64,000 nt of DNA from Scortum barcoo. Lineage: Eukaryota > Chordata > Actinopteri > Centrarchiformes > Terapontidae. Within the stretch, counting starts at the first letter, position 1. Each line of letters starts with the position of its first letter. Both the position numbers and the translations under genes were made by a program. The DNA is taken from contig CM041531.1 of NCBI GenBank assembly GCA_023238725.1, forward strand, positions 24,096,143 through 24,160,142, given 5' to 3'. This document shows, piece after piece, positions 25,617 to 36,982 of this stretch. The notes beneath the pieces are model-generated. The model was not told the origin of the DNA and did not search any database. It saw only the letters and a list, made by a program, of their open reading frames with translations.

Positions 25617-26061
25617 TACAGTGGCTTGCAAAAGTATTCATACCCCTTGAACTTTTCCACATTTTGTCACGTTACGACGTACGCTTTGTCACGTAACACA
25701 TAAATATATTTTATTGGAATTTTATGTGAAAGACCAACACAAAGTGGCATACAATTGTGAAGTAGAAAGAAAAGTTATACATGATTTAATTTTTTTTTAC
25801 AAATAAAAAACTGAAAAGTGCGGTGTGCAAAAGTAATTCAGCCCCCTTTTCTCTGAGTGCAACCAATTGCCTTCAGAAGCTGCCTGATGATTGCTGAATG
25901 ATTCAGTGTTGACCTAATAATAATTTTCTAATAATAATAATAATAATATATGTTGACCTAATGACTAAATAGAGTCCACCTGTGTGTAATCTAATCTCAG
26001 TACAAATACAGCTGTTCTGTGATGGCCTCAGAGGTTTGTTAAGAGAATATTGGGGAGCAAA

Positions 26062-26860
26062 CAGCATCATGAAGTCCAAAGAACATACCAGACAGTCAGG
26101 GTCAGGGATAAAGTTTAAAACAGGGTTAGGCTATAAAAATATTTCCCAAGCTTTGAACATCTCACGGAGCACTGCATCATGTGGAAATGGAAAGAGTATG
26201 GCACAACTGCAAACCTACCAAGATCACGGCCGTCCACCGTAAGACTTACAGGCCGAACAAGGAGAGCACTAATCAGAGATGCAGCCAAGAGGCCCATAGT
26301 GACTCTGGACGAACTGCAGAGATCCACAGCTCAGGTGGGGGAAATCTGTCCACAGGACAACTATTAGTCGTGCACTGCACAAATCTGGCCTTTATGGAAG
26401 AGTGACAAGAAGAAAGCCATTGTTCAAAGAAAACCATAAGAAGTCCTGTTTGCAATTTGCCAGAACTCATGTGGGAGACACAGCAAACGTAGAAGAAGGT
26501 GCTCTGGTCAGATGAGACCAAAACTGAACTTTTTGGCCTAAATGCAAAACACTATGTGTGGTGGAAAACTAACACTGCACATCACTCTGAACACACCATC
26601 CCCACTGTTAAACATGGTGGTGGCAGCCATCATGCTCTGGGGGTGCTTCTCTTCAGCAGGGACAGGGAAAGATGGTCAGAGTTGATGGGAAGATGGATGG
26701 AGCCAAATACAGGAGCAATCTTGGAAGAAAACCTGTTGGAGTCTGCAAAAGACTTGAGACTGGGGCGGAGGTTCACCTTCCAGCAGGACAACGACCCCTA
26801 AACATAAAGCCAGGGCTACAATGGACTTGGTTTAAAACAAAACATATTCATGTGTTAGAC
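26062..26860 (+). pseudogene. Tc1-like transposase remnant
   Basis: Fragments in several frames match the Tc1 transposase layout. There is a helix-turn-helix part (NISQALNISRST), a second DNA-binding part (RPSTVRLTGRTRRALIRDA), the DET/W region (SDETKTELFG and WWKTNTAHH), the glycine-rich VKHGGGS motif and a final FQQDNDP. Frameshifts and stops separate them, so no active enzyme is made. The last acidic catalytic block is missing after the LINE insertion. Confidence 0.88.
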
Positions 26861-26867
26861 CCAGTCA

Positions 26868-28320
26868 TCAATTCCATCTAAGAGACTGGAATCCATTGTC
26901 CCGGAGCTGGTAGATTTAGATCAAACAGGCTTTGTATTAAATAGACAGACACAGGATAATTTAAGGAGAACATTACAAGTGGTGAGTCATATTACATCAG
27001 AAAACATCAGCGCAATGTTGGTCAGCCGAAAGGGCATTTGACTCAGTGGGTTGGTAATATCTATACAGAGTACTTGCAAGATTCGGCTTCAAAGATGGTT
27101 TTATTAAATGTACTAGAGCGTTATACTTCTCTCCAACAGCCAGGATCAGGGTTAATGGACACCTGTCGCAAACTATTTATTTGGAAAGAGGGACTCACCA
27201 GGGCTGTCCCCCTGAGTCCGACTCTGAATCTAAATGGAAATTCTTGGAAATTACACAGATTAAAATTCCAATACAATCTATAATAGGAAATAAAAGCCAA
27301 GCTGAAAAATATTATAACAGCTTGAATCAATGGACTTTATTCACTCTTAAGCTACGGTTGAAGGTTCTGAGGAAGTTACAAATAGAGAAACAGGCTGGGG
27401 TCTTGAATTGGGTAGCATATGATCCAGAATTTGAACCTGCTAGATTGGACAGGGGCTTTAAACAGTGGGTTAGGAGAGGTATCACGTCTTTTTGTTCCCT
27501 CACCTCTAACAGTAAATTTCAGAGTTATGAGTTAATTTCAGACACATTTGGACTGGAAAAGCAGGACTTCCATAGATACCTACAAGTTAGAGACTATTAT
27601 AATAAAAAATTACAAATCAAAGAGGAGAAGGAATATAATTTGATTTCTATATTCCATGACACATACAAAAAAAGAGACAATAAAAAGTTGGTCTCAAGGA
27701 TATATGGAAGTATACAAGCTTCTAAAAATAATTCTACGTTATACATTAAACAAAAATGGGAGAGGGAGTCAGAAACACAAATGTCAGAAGAGATCTGGAT
27801 GGAAATATGTGAGACACAAGCGACCACTGCAAACTCAAGATCTTTGAGAGAGTTCGGCTGGAAGAATGTAGTGAGATTTTTTATAACTCCTAAAATAACA
27901 GCACTGCAAACAGGCACACAGAGCCGAGGCTTCTGTTGGAGACAATGTGGAAACTATGGCTAATCACTTTCATGTTTTTTGGATAAATACTTATTAAAGA
28001 TACTTTTGGCAAGTAGTAGGAAAGCTTTAACCCGAAAATGGTTGCAATTAGACCCTCCAACATTGGACAAGTGGCACGGAATCGTTAAAGAAATTTACTG
28101 TATGGAGAGACTTACTTTTGTTTTAAGACTTGAGTTGGAGAAATGTACTTAACGCTGGGAAAAATGGATTGTGTATGCACCTTGAATAGTATGACATTAT
28201 ACCATGATGTATGTGTAAAAGAATATTTTGATATTAACTGTAACACCCATGATGATCTCATGTTCTTTGTTTGTACATGCAAATAAATAAATAAAAAAAA
28301 AAGTAAAAAAAAAAAAAAAA
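26868..28320 (+). mobile_element. 5'-truncated LINE nested in the Tc1 element
   Basis: It carries a piece of reverse transcriptase (DQTGFVLNRQTQDNLRRT and, after a frameshift, RGTHQGCP), then about 230 codons open to 27963 with the lysine- and tryptophan-rich C-terminal part of L1/Tx1-like ORF2 and a CWRQCG knuckle. It ends in an A-rich tail (28281-28320). CCCAGTCA lies at both junctions (26860-26867 and 28329-28336), consistent with a target-site duplication. The clade is my inference. Confidence 0.8.
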
Positions 28321-28599
28321 GAAAATGGCCCAGTCAAAGTCCAGACCAGACAAGCGGTTCCACAAAGTATTGACTCAGGGGAGCTGAAGACTTTTGCACA
28401 CCACACTTTTCAGTTTTTTATCTGTAAAAAAAAATAAAATAAAATCATGTATAATTTTCTTTCTACTTCACAATTGTATGCCACTTTGTGTTGGTCTTTC
28501 ACATAAAATTCCAATAAAATAATATTTATGTTTGTGGTCGTAACGTAACAAAATGTGGAAAAGTTCAAGGGGTTATGAATACTTTTGCAAGCCACTGTA

Positions 28600-29591
28600 C
28601 ATCTTCAAAAACAATGTCAGAGACAGGAAGACAGAAGAGAATTAAATATAAAATTTAATCGGCAAAATGTACATCAGCTGCATAAGCTATCTTACAGCTC
28701 AAATATAGACTTTGTTTTACTTCCACTCTTTGAGAGTGGAATATAATATTCAACTTTTAAATTCTGTAATGAACTGTGAAAACATTCATAAAAAACACAC
28801 TGGCTCACATTCATCACACTTTTCAAAGCAGGAAAGCTGATCTGAATCAGTGTATGACAGAATAGTCAAACCTGCTATAACGGAGTTTAAACCAGAATAA
28901 TCAAAGACTTTAAAAGCTGATTTTGTTGTTGTTTTTTTTTTACAAGAGAGCTGCTGGTAATGTTTTGAATTTGCTTCTCAATGTTTCACCTCCAAAAGAG
29001 CATCATTGACCCCAACATGTCACCCAAGTCAAAGCAGCAGGGTTATCAAAGTGACCAAAATGGTTCTTTTCAAATCCTGCGGCACTGCTAGATGAGGAAT
29101 AAGATGATTTAAAGTGCATCCCAACAAAGTTACTAAAAACTGACACATTCAGTTGCCCTCCCTTAATGCCTTTCAACACTCATAAAAAGGTTTTTAATTT
29201 CTCTAAATGGAACCACTGGAGAAAATGTACTTTTCATGTGAACCACAATAAAATAAAACATCACAATATTCAACTGTTTTAAAAATGTAAGATAAACAAG
29301 AAATCTTCAATATGACCTATCAACCATGTTCAGCACCTACAGAAGCTCCAACATTTTAATATTGCCAAGTTGTTGTGTTCTTCATATGCTTTTAGGAATG
29401 GTGTAGTAATCATGCTTGTCACAGTCACATCAGAAGTTAAGTTTTAACAACTTGATAAAAAGAACGGCTGATACACAACAAACGAGTGTCTTCACATCAG
29501 CTCTCCTGCTTAAAAACAGTGATCCAATAAATGTGGCCTACAGAGACGCGAGACAAACGCCATGATGGATCGGAAGAGTGGGATGACATCA
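28600..29591 (-). other. hnrnph3: Probable 3' UTR of hnrnph3
   Basis: AT-rich non-coding sequence downstream of the hnrnph3 stop. A possible polyadenylation signal on the minus strand (ATTAAA, complement of 28654-28659) lies about 55 bases from the Tc1 end, so the UTR would be about 0.95 kb and the transposon would sit just outside it. Confidence 0.5.
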
Positions 29592-32500
29592 TCAGTATGC
29601 ACCTCGCAGCCCGCTGCTCCGTGAGCCTCCGCCCCCGCCTGTGTTACCATAGTAACCACCGCCACGACCTGAAAGGGTTTTGAAAAGACACGAGTGTAAA
29701 AAAGGTTGACAATTTTTGTACAAATTATTACATTTGTAAATGCTGATCAGCAAAACAAAAGAGTTGTCAAACTTGATCAGAAAGATGAATTAAACTCACT
29801 CATGTCGGCGGCTCCACTGGCTGTTGAATTTAGAAACAGCTCAATGTAGCGATGTTCTGTGGAGAAAAAGTCGATCCATCATTCATAAAGAAGAAGAACC
29901 TGTGTTTTTTTTTGCTGTTTAATGTAAATGAAATCACCTGCTTACTGGTGCAAGTGTCATTAAAGATATTTTTAGTTCAGTGTTCTGGTTTGCATTAGAA
30001 ATGTTTTCCTGAGCAAAGGGCTTCTTAAAAGGTTTAATTTGTTTAATACCTGGCTCTGTAGCAGGATTATGTTGTCTTAATGGTCTTTGAAAATAAAATC
30101 CAACATTAAAACCTGCCTCACTCATAACCAACCAACTAAATTCTGGCAGCTTATCTACTGAGCTTTGAGTTTGTGCCATTATCCTGTTTCTACAAATGAC
30201 CCCCTCCTCTGCTCTGAGTTAACAAGTAGCAAAAGTGGCGTCACAAGAACCAACATGAGGACGGACAAGATGAAGAGGGAAAAAAAGAGGACATACGCAT
30301 GTGGTTCTTGTCTTTGGACATGGCTGCCACAGCGTCTTCATGGGAGCGAAACTCCACGTCTGCTTCTCCAGTTGACTTCCCATTAGGAGCCACATCGATG
30401 TGGACCCTCAGTGGATTCAAAGGAGAGAAGAACTACACGAAGAAAAGAGAAATGTATACACAGACTTATGGCCAAGGAGCCAGAGAGACAGATCATGTCA
30501 GTGTTTGGCTTCCTTCAGTGTTTGCTTTAGGTCGCAATACTCCCACTTTTATAATATATTAGTATAAGTAAGTTATAAGTATAATATATTATATAAGTGT
30601 AAAATGTCTCCTAACAGATAACAGATGATCATACGATGTATCTTATCATTAATTTTATCTACGGCCTTTATTGAGGAAACTGAATTTGGTGCTTTTTAAG
30701 ACTATTCAACACCTGCAGATATCCTGCATAATAAAAGTAACTGGTCTTAATGTGTGTCTGTCCTTACTTTAGCGATGTCTCCCTCTGTGGCTCGGAAAGG
30801 TAAACCCCTCATATGGACAAAATGGCCGCTATGGAAGCCTGAGCAAGCATCGTTTTGACCGCTGTAGCCGTGGCCTCCCATCCCTGAGCCGAAACACATA
30901 GACACATCCACAGATTACCAAAACAGTCTTTGGTAATGTAGAAGTCATCTGATGCATACTTTTCACCTATGCGTTGTGATAAAACCAAAAACAATTGATA
31001 GAAAAAAAAAGTGTAGATGTGTGTTGTAAAATAGCCTCCTACAAGAGGTTTATAAGCCGACACAGTCCAAATCTACTAATTTTTAAAAATCTATCCTAAT
31101 TCTTTTTATTCATATCAACAATGTCAAACATTAAAATATTTCAGGGTACACATTTTCATTCATTAGAAAGAGGAAAAAACAAACAAATCAATTATTAAAA
31201 AACATCTGAGCCTTGGGATGCTAAACTGCAAATGTGAATTCAGGCTTTCAAACATTAACTCAGCACATCCAAATGACTCTAGAGGGTAAATATGTTTCGG
31301 ACTTTACCTCTTCCTCCCCTCTCTCCTCTCATTCGCTCATCAAACATGCCGTTGCCAAAACAGTAGTTGTTGAAACCGTTGTAGCTGTCAAAGCCACCAT
31401 AACCTGAACACAGACATCAACACAGAGGAAGAGAGGAAACTCAATAGTTAAACTTCTACTGGATCAGAAAAAAAGACATAATGACACTTAATGTGGGCCG
31501 GTGACTAATTCCTCAGTGCCAAATATTCCAGTATGTTGTAAAAACTCTGCTTACCTCCTCCATAGCCTCCGCCACTCCTCATGGTGTCCATCAGGGCCCC
31601 ACCGCGGCCGGGCCCGGGCCCAAAAAACGCTCCTCTGGGGCCTGCCATCATGGGTCTGTCGTAGGGCCCGGGTCTCTGGGCTCCCATCATCCTTCGCCGG
31701 GGCAGCTCATAGTAAGCTCTGATCTCATTTCGACTGCTCTTAAAAATCTCTATATACCTGCAATAGGAGAGGCCCGTTGGGGTGGAGGGGGGGCAGAGGG
31801 GAGGGTTAAGGTGTGGAAACGGCTTAGCTCGGGTTACATACATAGATATGATTTACAGAGAGAGAAGATAAACACACACAAGACAAATATTCTAAATAGT
31901 GGTCTAAGTAGTTTTAACCTAGAGCTGAATGACTGATCATCATTAGCTGGGCTTAGGGCTGTAGTAAAGGATTTCTACGCCAACCTCACCTCGTTACTTA
32001 CAGAAAATCCTTTTAGGTGCTGCATTGATTATTTTAATGATTTAAAGAAAGAAGTTTGATGTTCTGACTGCTCTCTGCTATACGATTAAACCCCTCTTTC
32101 ACAGAAATGATCTATACATGTATACATGTATATCAGGATATTAAAAAGTGCCAAATGTTGCTCTAATTCAATTAAATAGAGCTCCCAGGTCTTAGATGAC
32201 CAACAATATAACTGTCTATGGCATAAAATACTTACACCACCTTTAACTGACAGATTAGATACATGACCTTTCATCCCATTATTCAACATGTCACCATTGT
32301 TATAATACATAAACCCATTAAACCCATCCCATTAGCATTTTAATAAATATTACATGACCAACCCAATTACTTTACCCTCTTAATCATTGCTTTACCATAA
32401 TTATTCCAGCACACCAACCCATGCTTATCATTCAACCATAACCATCCCATGAATTACTCTAAAATGACCACCCATTAAATACTACAATAGAAGCCCAACC

Positions 32501-35335
32501 CAGTCCAGCCCGTCCCTTTCCCGTCTGTCCCACCTGTGCCCTATTCTTTCCTTGTGTTTCCCCAGAGCCTTTTCTGCTATCTCCTTTGAGGCAAACTGCA
32601 CGAAGGCTTCCCCTGTGCTCCTCCCCTGGTAGTCCACTGGCAGAGTAATCCCATTTGGCACGATTCTCAACCCTTCAACCCAAGCACACATAAATACATA
32701 GGTCGGTAGGTAGACTGATAGATGTGTAGAATAGATAGAACAACACCCACTGCATCACTGGAGCTTTCAGGATTAATATACAGCGAATAAACACCAGCTG
32801 AGTGTCTAGTGTCTCAAAAGACTGCATTAAAAAAGAAGCACCTCAGAGGACTGAATTTACACTTGTAAGGTGCCCAGCGGGGGAATGACACAATTACTGT
32901 CCTGGAGTCAGCAGCTGTAAAGTTAGAAGTGGATTCAGATGAAACTTCTACCAATCGGAGTAAAAAGGATTAGTTATCAGTAATGAGTGAAACTGGCCCA
33001 TAACTATGCTTTAAGTGTTGATTTTCTTAGAGAAAAGATGCTAATAAGAAGAATCACATTACTGACCCCAGATCAGTGTCATGAGACTGTTTCCCCTCAG
33101 CCAAACCAGCCCAGCCTATCCTATCTTTTAACCGCCTTTAAGAGGCATCAAGCTCATGTGGCATAAGCATGTTAAAGAGTGCGTTAGCATAACACTAACA
33201 GGGCAAAAGGGATACTAACGATTCATAACAAAGACATTAGTCAACACAGTATGACTATACTACAAGAACAAACATACATTAAGCCTTTGGGCTATGACAC
33301 ACAGACATGTTGACTGACTTTAAGTCATATAAATATCAATTTGTAATATGAAAGAAATCCAAAAGATGTTTCTTCATCTTCTTTGCATGTTAGTGTGTGC
33401 TTATGTTGTGGTATGTTGTTGTGAGCAGCAAAGTGGAAAGCCTCGTCCAAAGTGCAGTTGGCAGTACTTTGGATTTTCCACAACACAATCACAGGCACAT
33501 TTCCTAATATCGTGGTACAATTTAACAAAGAGCCTGTAAATGTTAAGTTGACAGTTATACTACTATTGTAGAAACATAAACTTGCCATCAGAATAATCCT
33601 TAAGATGCTATAATCAGATAGCAACTCTACATATTGTGGTTTTAAGTTCTACCTAATGTGACACAGGGATGTAAATAAATATTAATCAAGAGTTGAGTGA
33701 AACGTATTCAATCCCTAAATGCATCTGATGTTTCTTTTAGGGGTTTAGTCTCATTTCACCATGTTTCAGTGCAAGGTAAAATACTGTGTTGACAGTAGAA
33801 AAAGAATAAGATACTTAGTGAACAGCATGTCTGTAAAAACTATCCCTCAGATGAACATAAGTAATGTGATATAATTACAATTTAATGGAGGAATGAGACA
33901 AATGCTCATGTACCTGAGAAGAACTGAACAATCTCCTCCTTGCTGCAGCCAAAGGGAAGGCCTCTAAGTCTCAGCATGCAGCCACTGCAGCTGTCATAGT
34001 CAGCAGGACCGCTACGTTTCAGCACCCAGTCCATCTCACTGCGGTTTGACTTGAACACTGACACACACACATGTAAAGATATGAATGGATACTTATAACA
34101 ATTAACCTTTTCATTAGAGTTTGGTTTAAAGCTTATATCACACACATACTAAATGTTTGTTTAGACATGGAAATCAGTGCAGCAACAACATTTCTACAGT
34201 AAACTGATGAGATGGCAGCAACAGAGTATGTTCCACTTGAATATTTCATACCAGCCATGTCCTATCATGCAGTAATTATCCAAAGAGAAAGTCCACACAG
34301 AGTAAACATTGCCTGTTGCATCAGTCTGTCAAGTGTATTTGTATCACTTACCCTCTATGTATCGGTGTCCCATGTATTTACGGTCTTTGGAAAGGGCATT
34401 CTTAAAATCCTCTGCCTTGTTTTCAGCTCAATAAATGCCTCTCCACTGGGACGGCCTTCCTTAGAATATGTGAAACACACTCCGTTTACTTTCCCAACGA
34501 TGTCACAGTCTGTAAATAAGTAAATTGATTGAGATTAGAAAGATACCTTCTCAGAGACATTTACTGTCATAAAAAGTGCAACAATCTGACTCACTTGAGA
34601 TCCTGATAGCTCCATAATGACTGGATTAATGGGAAATTTGAAACATTAAGATGCAGGTTGTTTTATGTGTGTAACAACAGATCATGTTGTAGAAAGGAGA
34701 GGAGACTCTTGGACACAAATCAAATGTCAACGAGTTCAGCTAGTTTCCACTGACCCTCTGCCACTGATAAAAAAAAGACTGTGAGATTGATGTAGCAAAC
34801 TTGCTAAACATCAAGTTGCCGATCAATTTAAAGATATATACTCTGATTCAAACTATATATATTTACTAAAATGAGTAATGACAATGTTCACACTGCATTC
34901 AAGATCACTGTCATGTGCACAACAATTACATAGAAGCAGCTGTTGGAAATGAAATTCTTAAATCTCCTTTGACCAATGCTACAAAAAACAGAAAGAAAAT
35001 CAAACAAATAAAAATGAGAACCTAAGAGACAAGATGAAAAATAGTACAAAATATAAGAATACAATAAAGTAAAAGATAACACAATAAAATAAGTAAGTAA
35101 TAGAAGGGAAAAGTGACAACCGTATTAAGCTCCTGATCCCAAGATCAAGATAAGAAAAATAGCAGAGTTTATCTTTTAAGTTTTATTAATTCTGTTTGTG
35201 CCTCGAGTTGTAGACATGTTTGTGTGTGTGTGTGTTTGTGTCCTCACCAGAGAAGAAACCGGCCACCTCCTCCTGTGTGCAGGACCAGGGTAGTCCTCTG
35301 ATCCGAACCACATAACCCTCTTCATTCAAAGACAT
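29592..35335 (-). CDS. hnrnph3: Heterogeneous nuclear ribonucleoprotein H3-like, three quasi-RRMs, frameshift in RRM1
   Basis: Nuclear G-tract RNA-binding splicing regulator. Exons (high to low): 35335-35248, 34509-34352, 34057-33914, 32672-32534, 31757-31555, 31403-31308, 30883-30768, 30432-30297, 29856-29800, 29668-29592. Phases join if two extra bases near 34416-34417 are ignored (403 aa). qRRM1 begins MSLNEEGYVVRIRGLPWSC; qRRM2 has MLRLRGLPFGCSKEEIVQFF; a Gly/Arg/Tyr-rich linker follows; qRRM3 has HFVHMRGLPFRATEGDIAKF and HRYIELFLNST; the tail is Gly-rich. The exon at 34352-34509 is 158 bases where 156 keep frame, breaking the end of qRRM1. The ATG at 34034-34032 starts MDWVLKRSGP, matching the start of human HNRNPH3 (MDWV..), and would give 314 aa with qRRM2 and qRRM3. 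hnrnph3 rather than hnrnph1 rests on synteny with rufy2 and pbld. Confidence 0.9.
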
Positions 35336-36075
35336 CCTCACTGCCTCAGAGAACACCACAACAACAACACATCACATCACTGTGTCAATAACACTTCTTT
35401 AAAATGCCTTTTAAACTGACTTTTAATGATGAAGGATAACACTGTATGTGTGTTTCTTCTGTTTGCACGGATATCACCACACACACAGCAGAAATATTTA
35501 ACTATGAAACATGCACATCCTGCTCAGATACCATCTTTTATTTCTGCAAGACGCTTTATATAAACAACTGTTTTGTAGCTTGGAGGAACCACCAGATAGG
35601 AGAGCACTGCACCAGGCATTATAAACAGTATGTAATAACAAAACCTCCAGGGGTAAATATCCATAACTCTGCAGTATAATTTAAGTTTCTGCAGCTGTCA
35701 CAACACTTTAATACGCTGTTTATTACTTCCTCCTTCCACCCTGAGCTCAAAGTGATAGCTTAACCTGACCACAGTTCACCTAAACTCAGTGAGACACATC
35801 CCAAACAAGACGTAACTTATTCCCCAGTGAAGTGACTTATTAAAGCTGGAGAGTGTTAGTTGAGCTGGATACTTGCTGAGTTAAAGATGCTAACGCGTTA
35901 GCCGATGTTAGCAGCTAATGCTAAAGCTAACTGTAGGACACCGACAGCGGTCAAACCAACGAGCCGGACTAATTCAACTATCGACGGCTGAGAGCTGTTA
36001 CTGAACATCGGTGTGTGCCCCCAGAGAGAAACGTGTCAGCCGGCGGTGACAGGCGACTAAAAACAATGAAATTAC

Positions 36076-36175
36076 CTCACAGTCTCCTCTTGTCCCCGGT
36101 CTCCTGCCCCTGTCTCGAGCCTCAGGTGTCACTGCCTGCCTGTACACCCGCTCAGGTATGTTATTATCGCGAGAC
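36076..36175 (-). promoter_or_regulatory. hnrnph3: hnrnph3 promoter and non-coding first exon
   Basis: On the minus strand a GC-rich segment ends in a good donor (GAG|GTAATT at 36076/36075), fitting a non-coding first exon spliced to the start-codon exon. Just upstream is TCTCGCGAT (complement of 36166-36174), close to the TCTCGCGAGA core-promoter element bound by BANP. A poly-A run (36183-36200) and (AAT)n (36224-36258) follow on the + strand. Confidence 0.6.
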
Positions 36176-36223
36176 TTGGACACAAAAAAAAAAAAAAAAA
36201 GACGTTTGGGATTTTTTGCTTGT

Positions 36224-36258
36224 AATAATAATAATAATAATAATGATAATAATAATAG
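36224..36258. repeat. (AAT)n microsatellite
   Basis: About eleven AAT units with a single GAT interruption, between the hnrnph3 promoter and pbld. Confidence 0.85.
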
Positions 36259-36855
36259 TGTATTTTAATAAAATACATTTAAATAAATACCAAATGATGC
36301 ATTAAATAACTGTATTGTAAATGTACAATGTATTTGAAGGTCGATCCAGAGGATGCCTATAATGCCAGAGGAACTTCCAGAGTGTGTTTTGAAATGTATT
36401 AAATCAAATAATCATTTGTATGCCCTTATAGTAAATTAATTATCTTATTATTAATATAATTATCTATTGATTAATTATCTCTGGAGGCTCTTGCATTCAG
36501 GGCACTGTGAATGCCACCAGCTGGCTACAGTGCATATGTGAACTTGTACCAAATATAAAATAGATCCTTCTGGTAATGGTTTATTAGTTTGTGTGAGTGA
36601 CAAGAAGAAATCCTGGTTACATCCAATGTTAGACTTAAAAATTAGATTTCACACTCATCAAAAACAAAGCACTTTGAACTCTCAGGTAACCACAGTTAAC
36701 TCATTAACAGTTTTACTGAATGAGCAGAGCTTGGAGCAGAGGGTCTCTACTGCACATATGACAACAACAAACTCGTGTTAGTCATGGTATTAAAACACAT
36801 ATTGAGAATCTGGCAGGTCAAACAGTGACTGAGGGGTGCCAGTTGAAACCAGATA

Positions 36856-36895
36856 GACAGACAGACAGACACAGAGAGAGAGAGAGAGAGAGAGG
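36856..36895. repeat. (CAGA)n/(GA)n run upstream of pbld
   Basis: GACAGACAGACAGACACAGA runs into about fourteen GA units, some 90 bases before the pbld start codon. GA tracts near promoters can bind GAGA-type factors, but no function is shown here. Confidence 0.8.
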
Positions 36896-36982
36896 GAGGA
36901 AAGTCCACCAACAGCAGCTGCTGTGTCAATCCTTGCTGTCCTCATTGGAGACTCTCTTAGATTCAGATTCAGACCGACCATA

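Larger units (their letters stand above)
25617..28599 (+). mobile_element. Tc1/mariner-type DNA transposon, inactive, split by a LINE
   Basis: The outer ends are long terminal inverted repeats of about 200 bases. The left end starts TACAGTGGCTTGCAAAAGTA, and the right end (28400-28599) is its near-identical reverse complement. Both ends abut a TA dinucleotide, the Tc1 target site. The interior codes a decayed Tc1 transposase, interrupted by a LINE at 26868-28320. Without the LINE the element is about 1.5 kb, normal for Tc1. It lies tail-side between rufy2 and hnrnph3. Confidence 0.93.
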
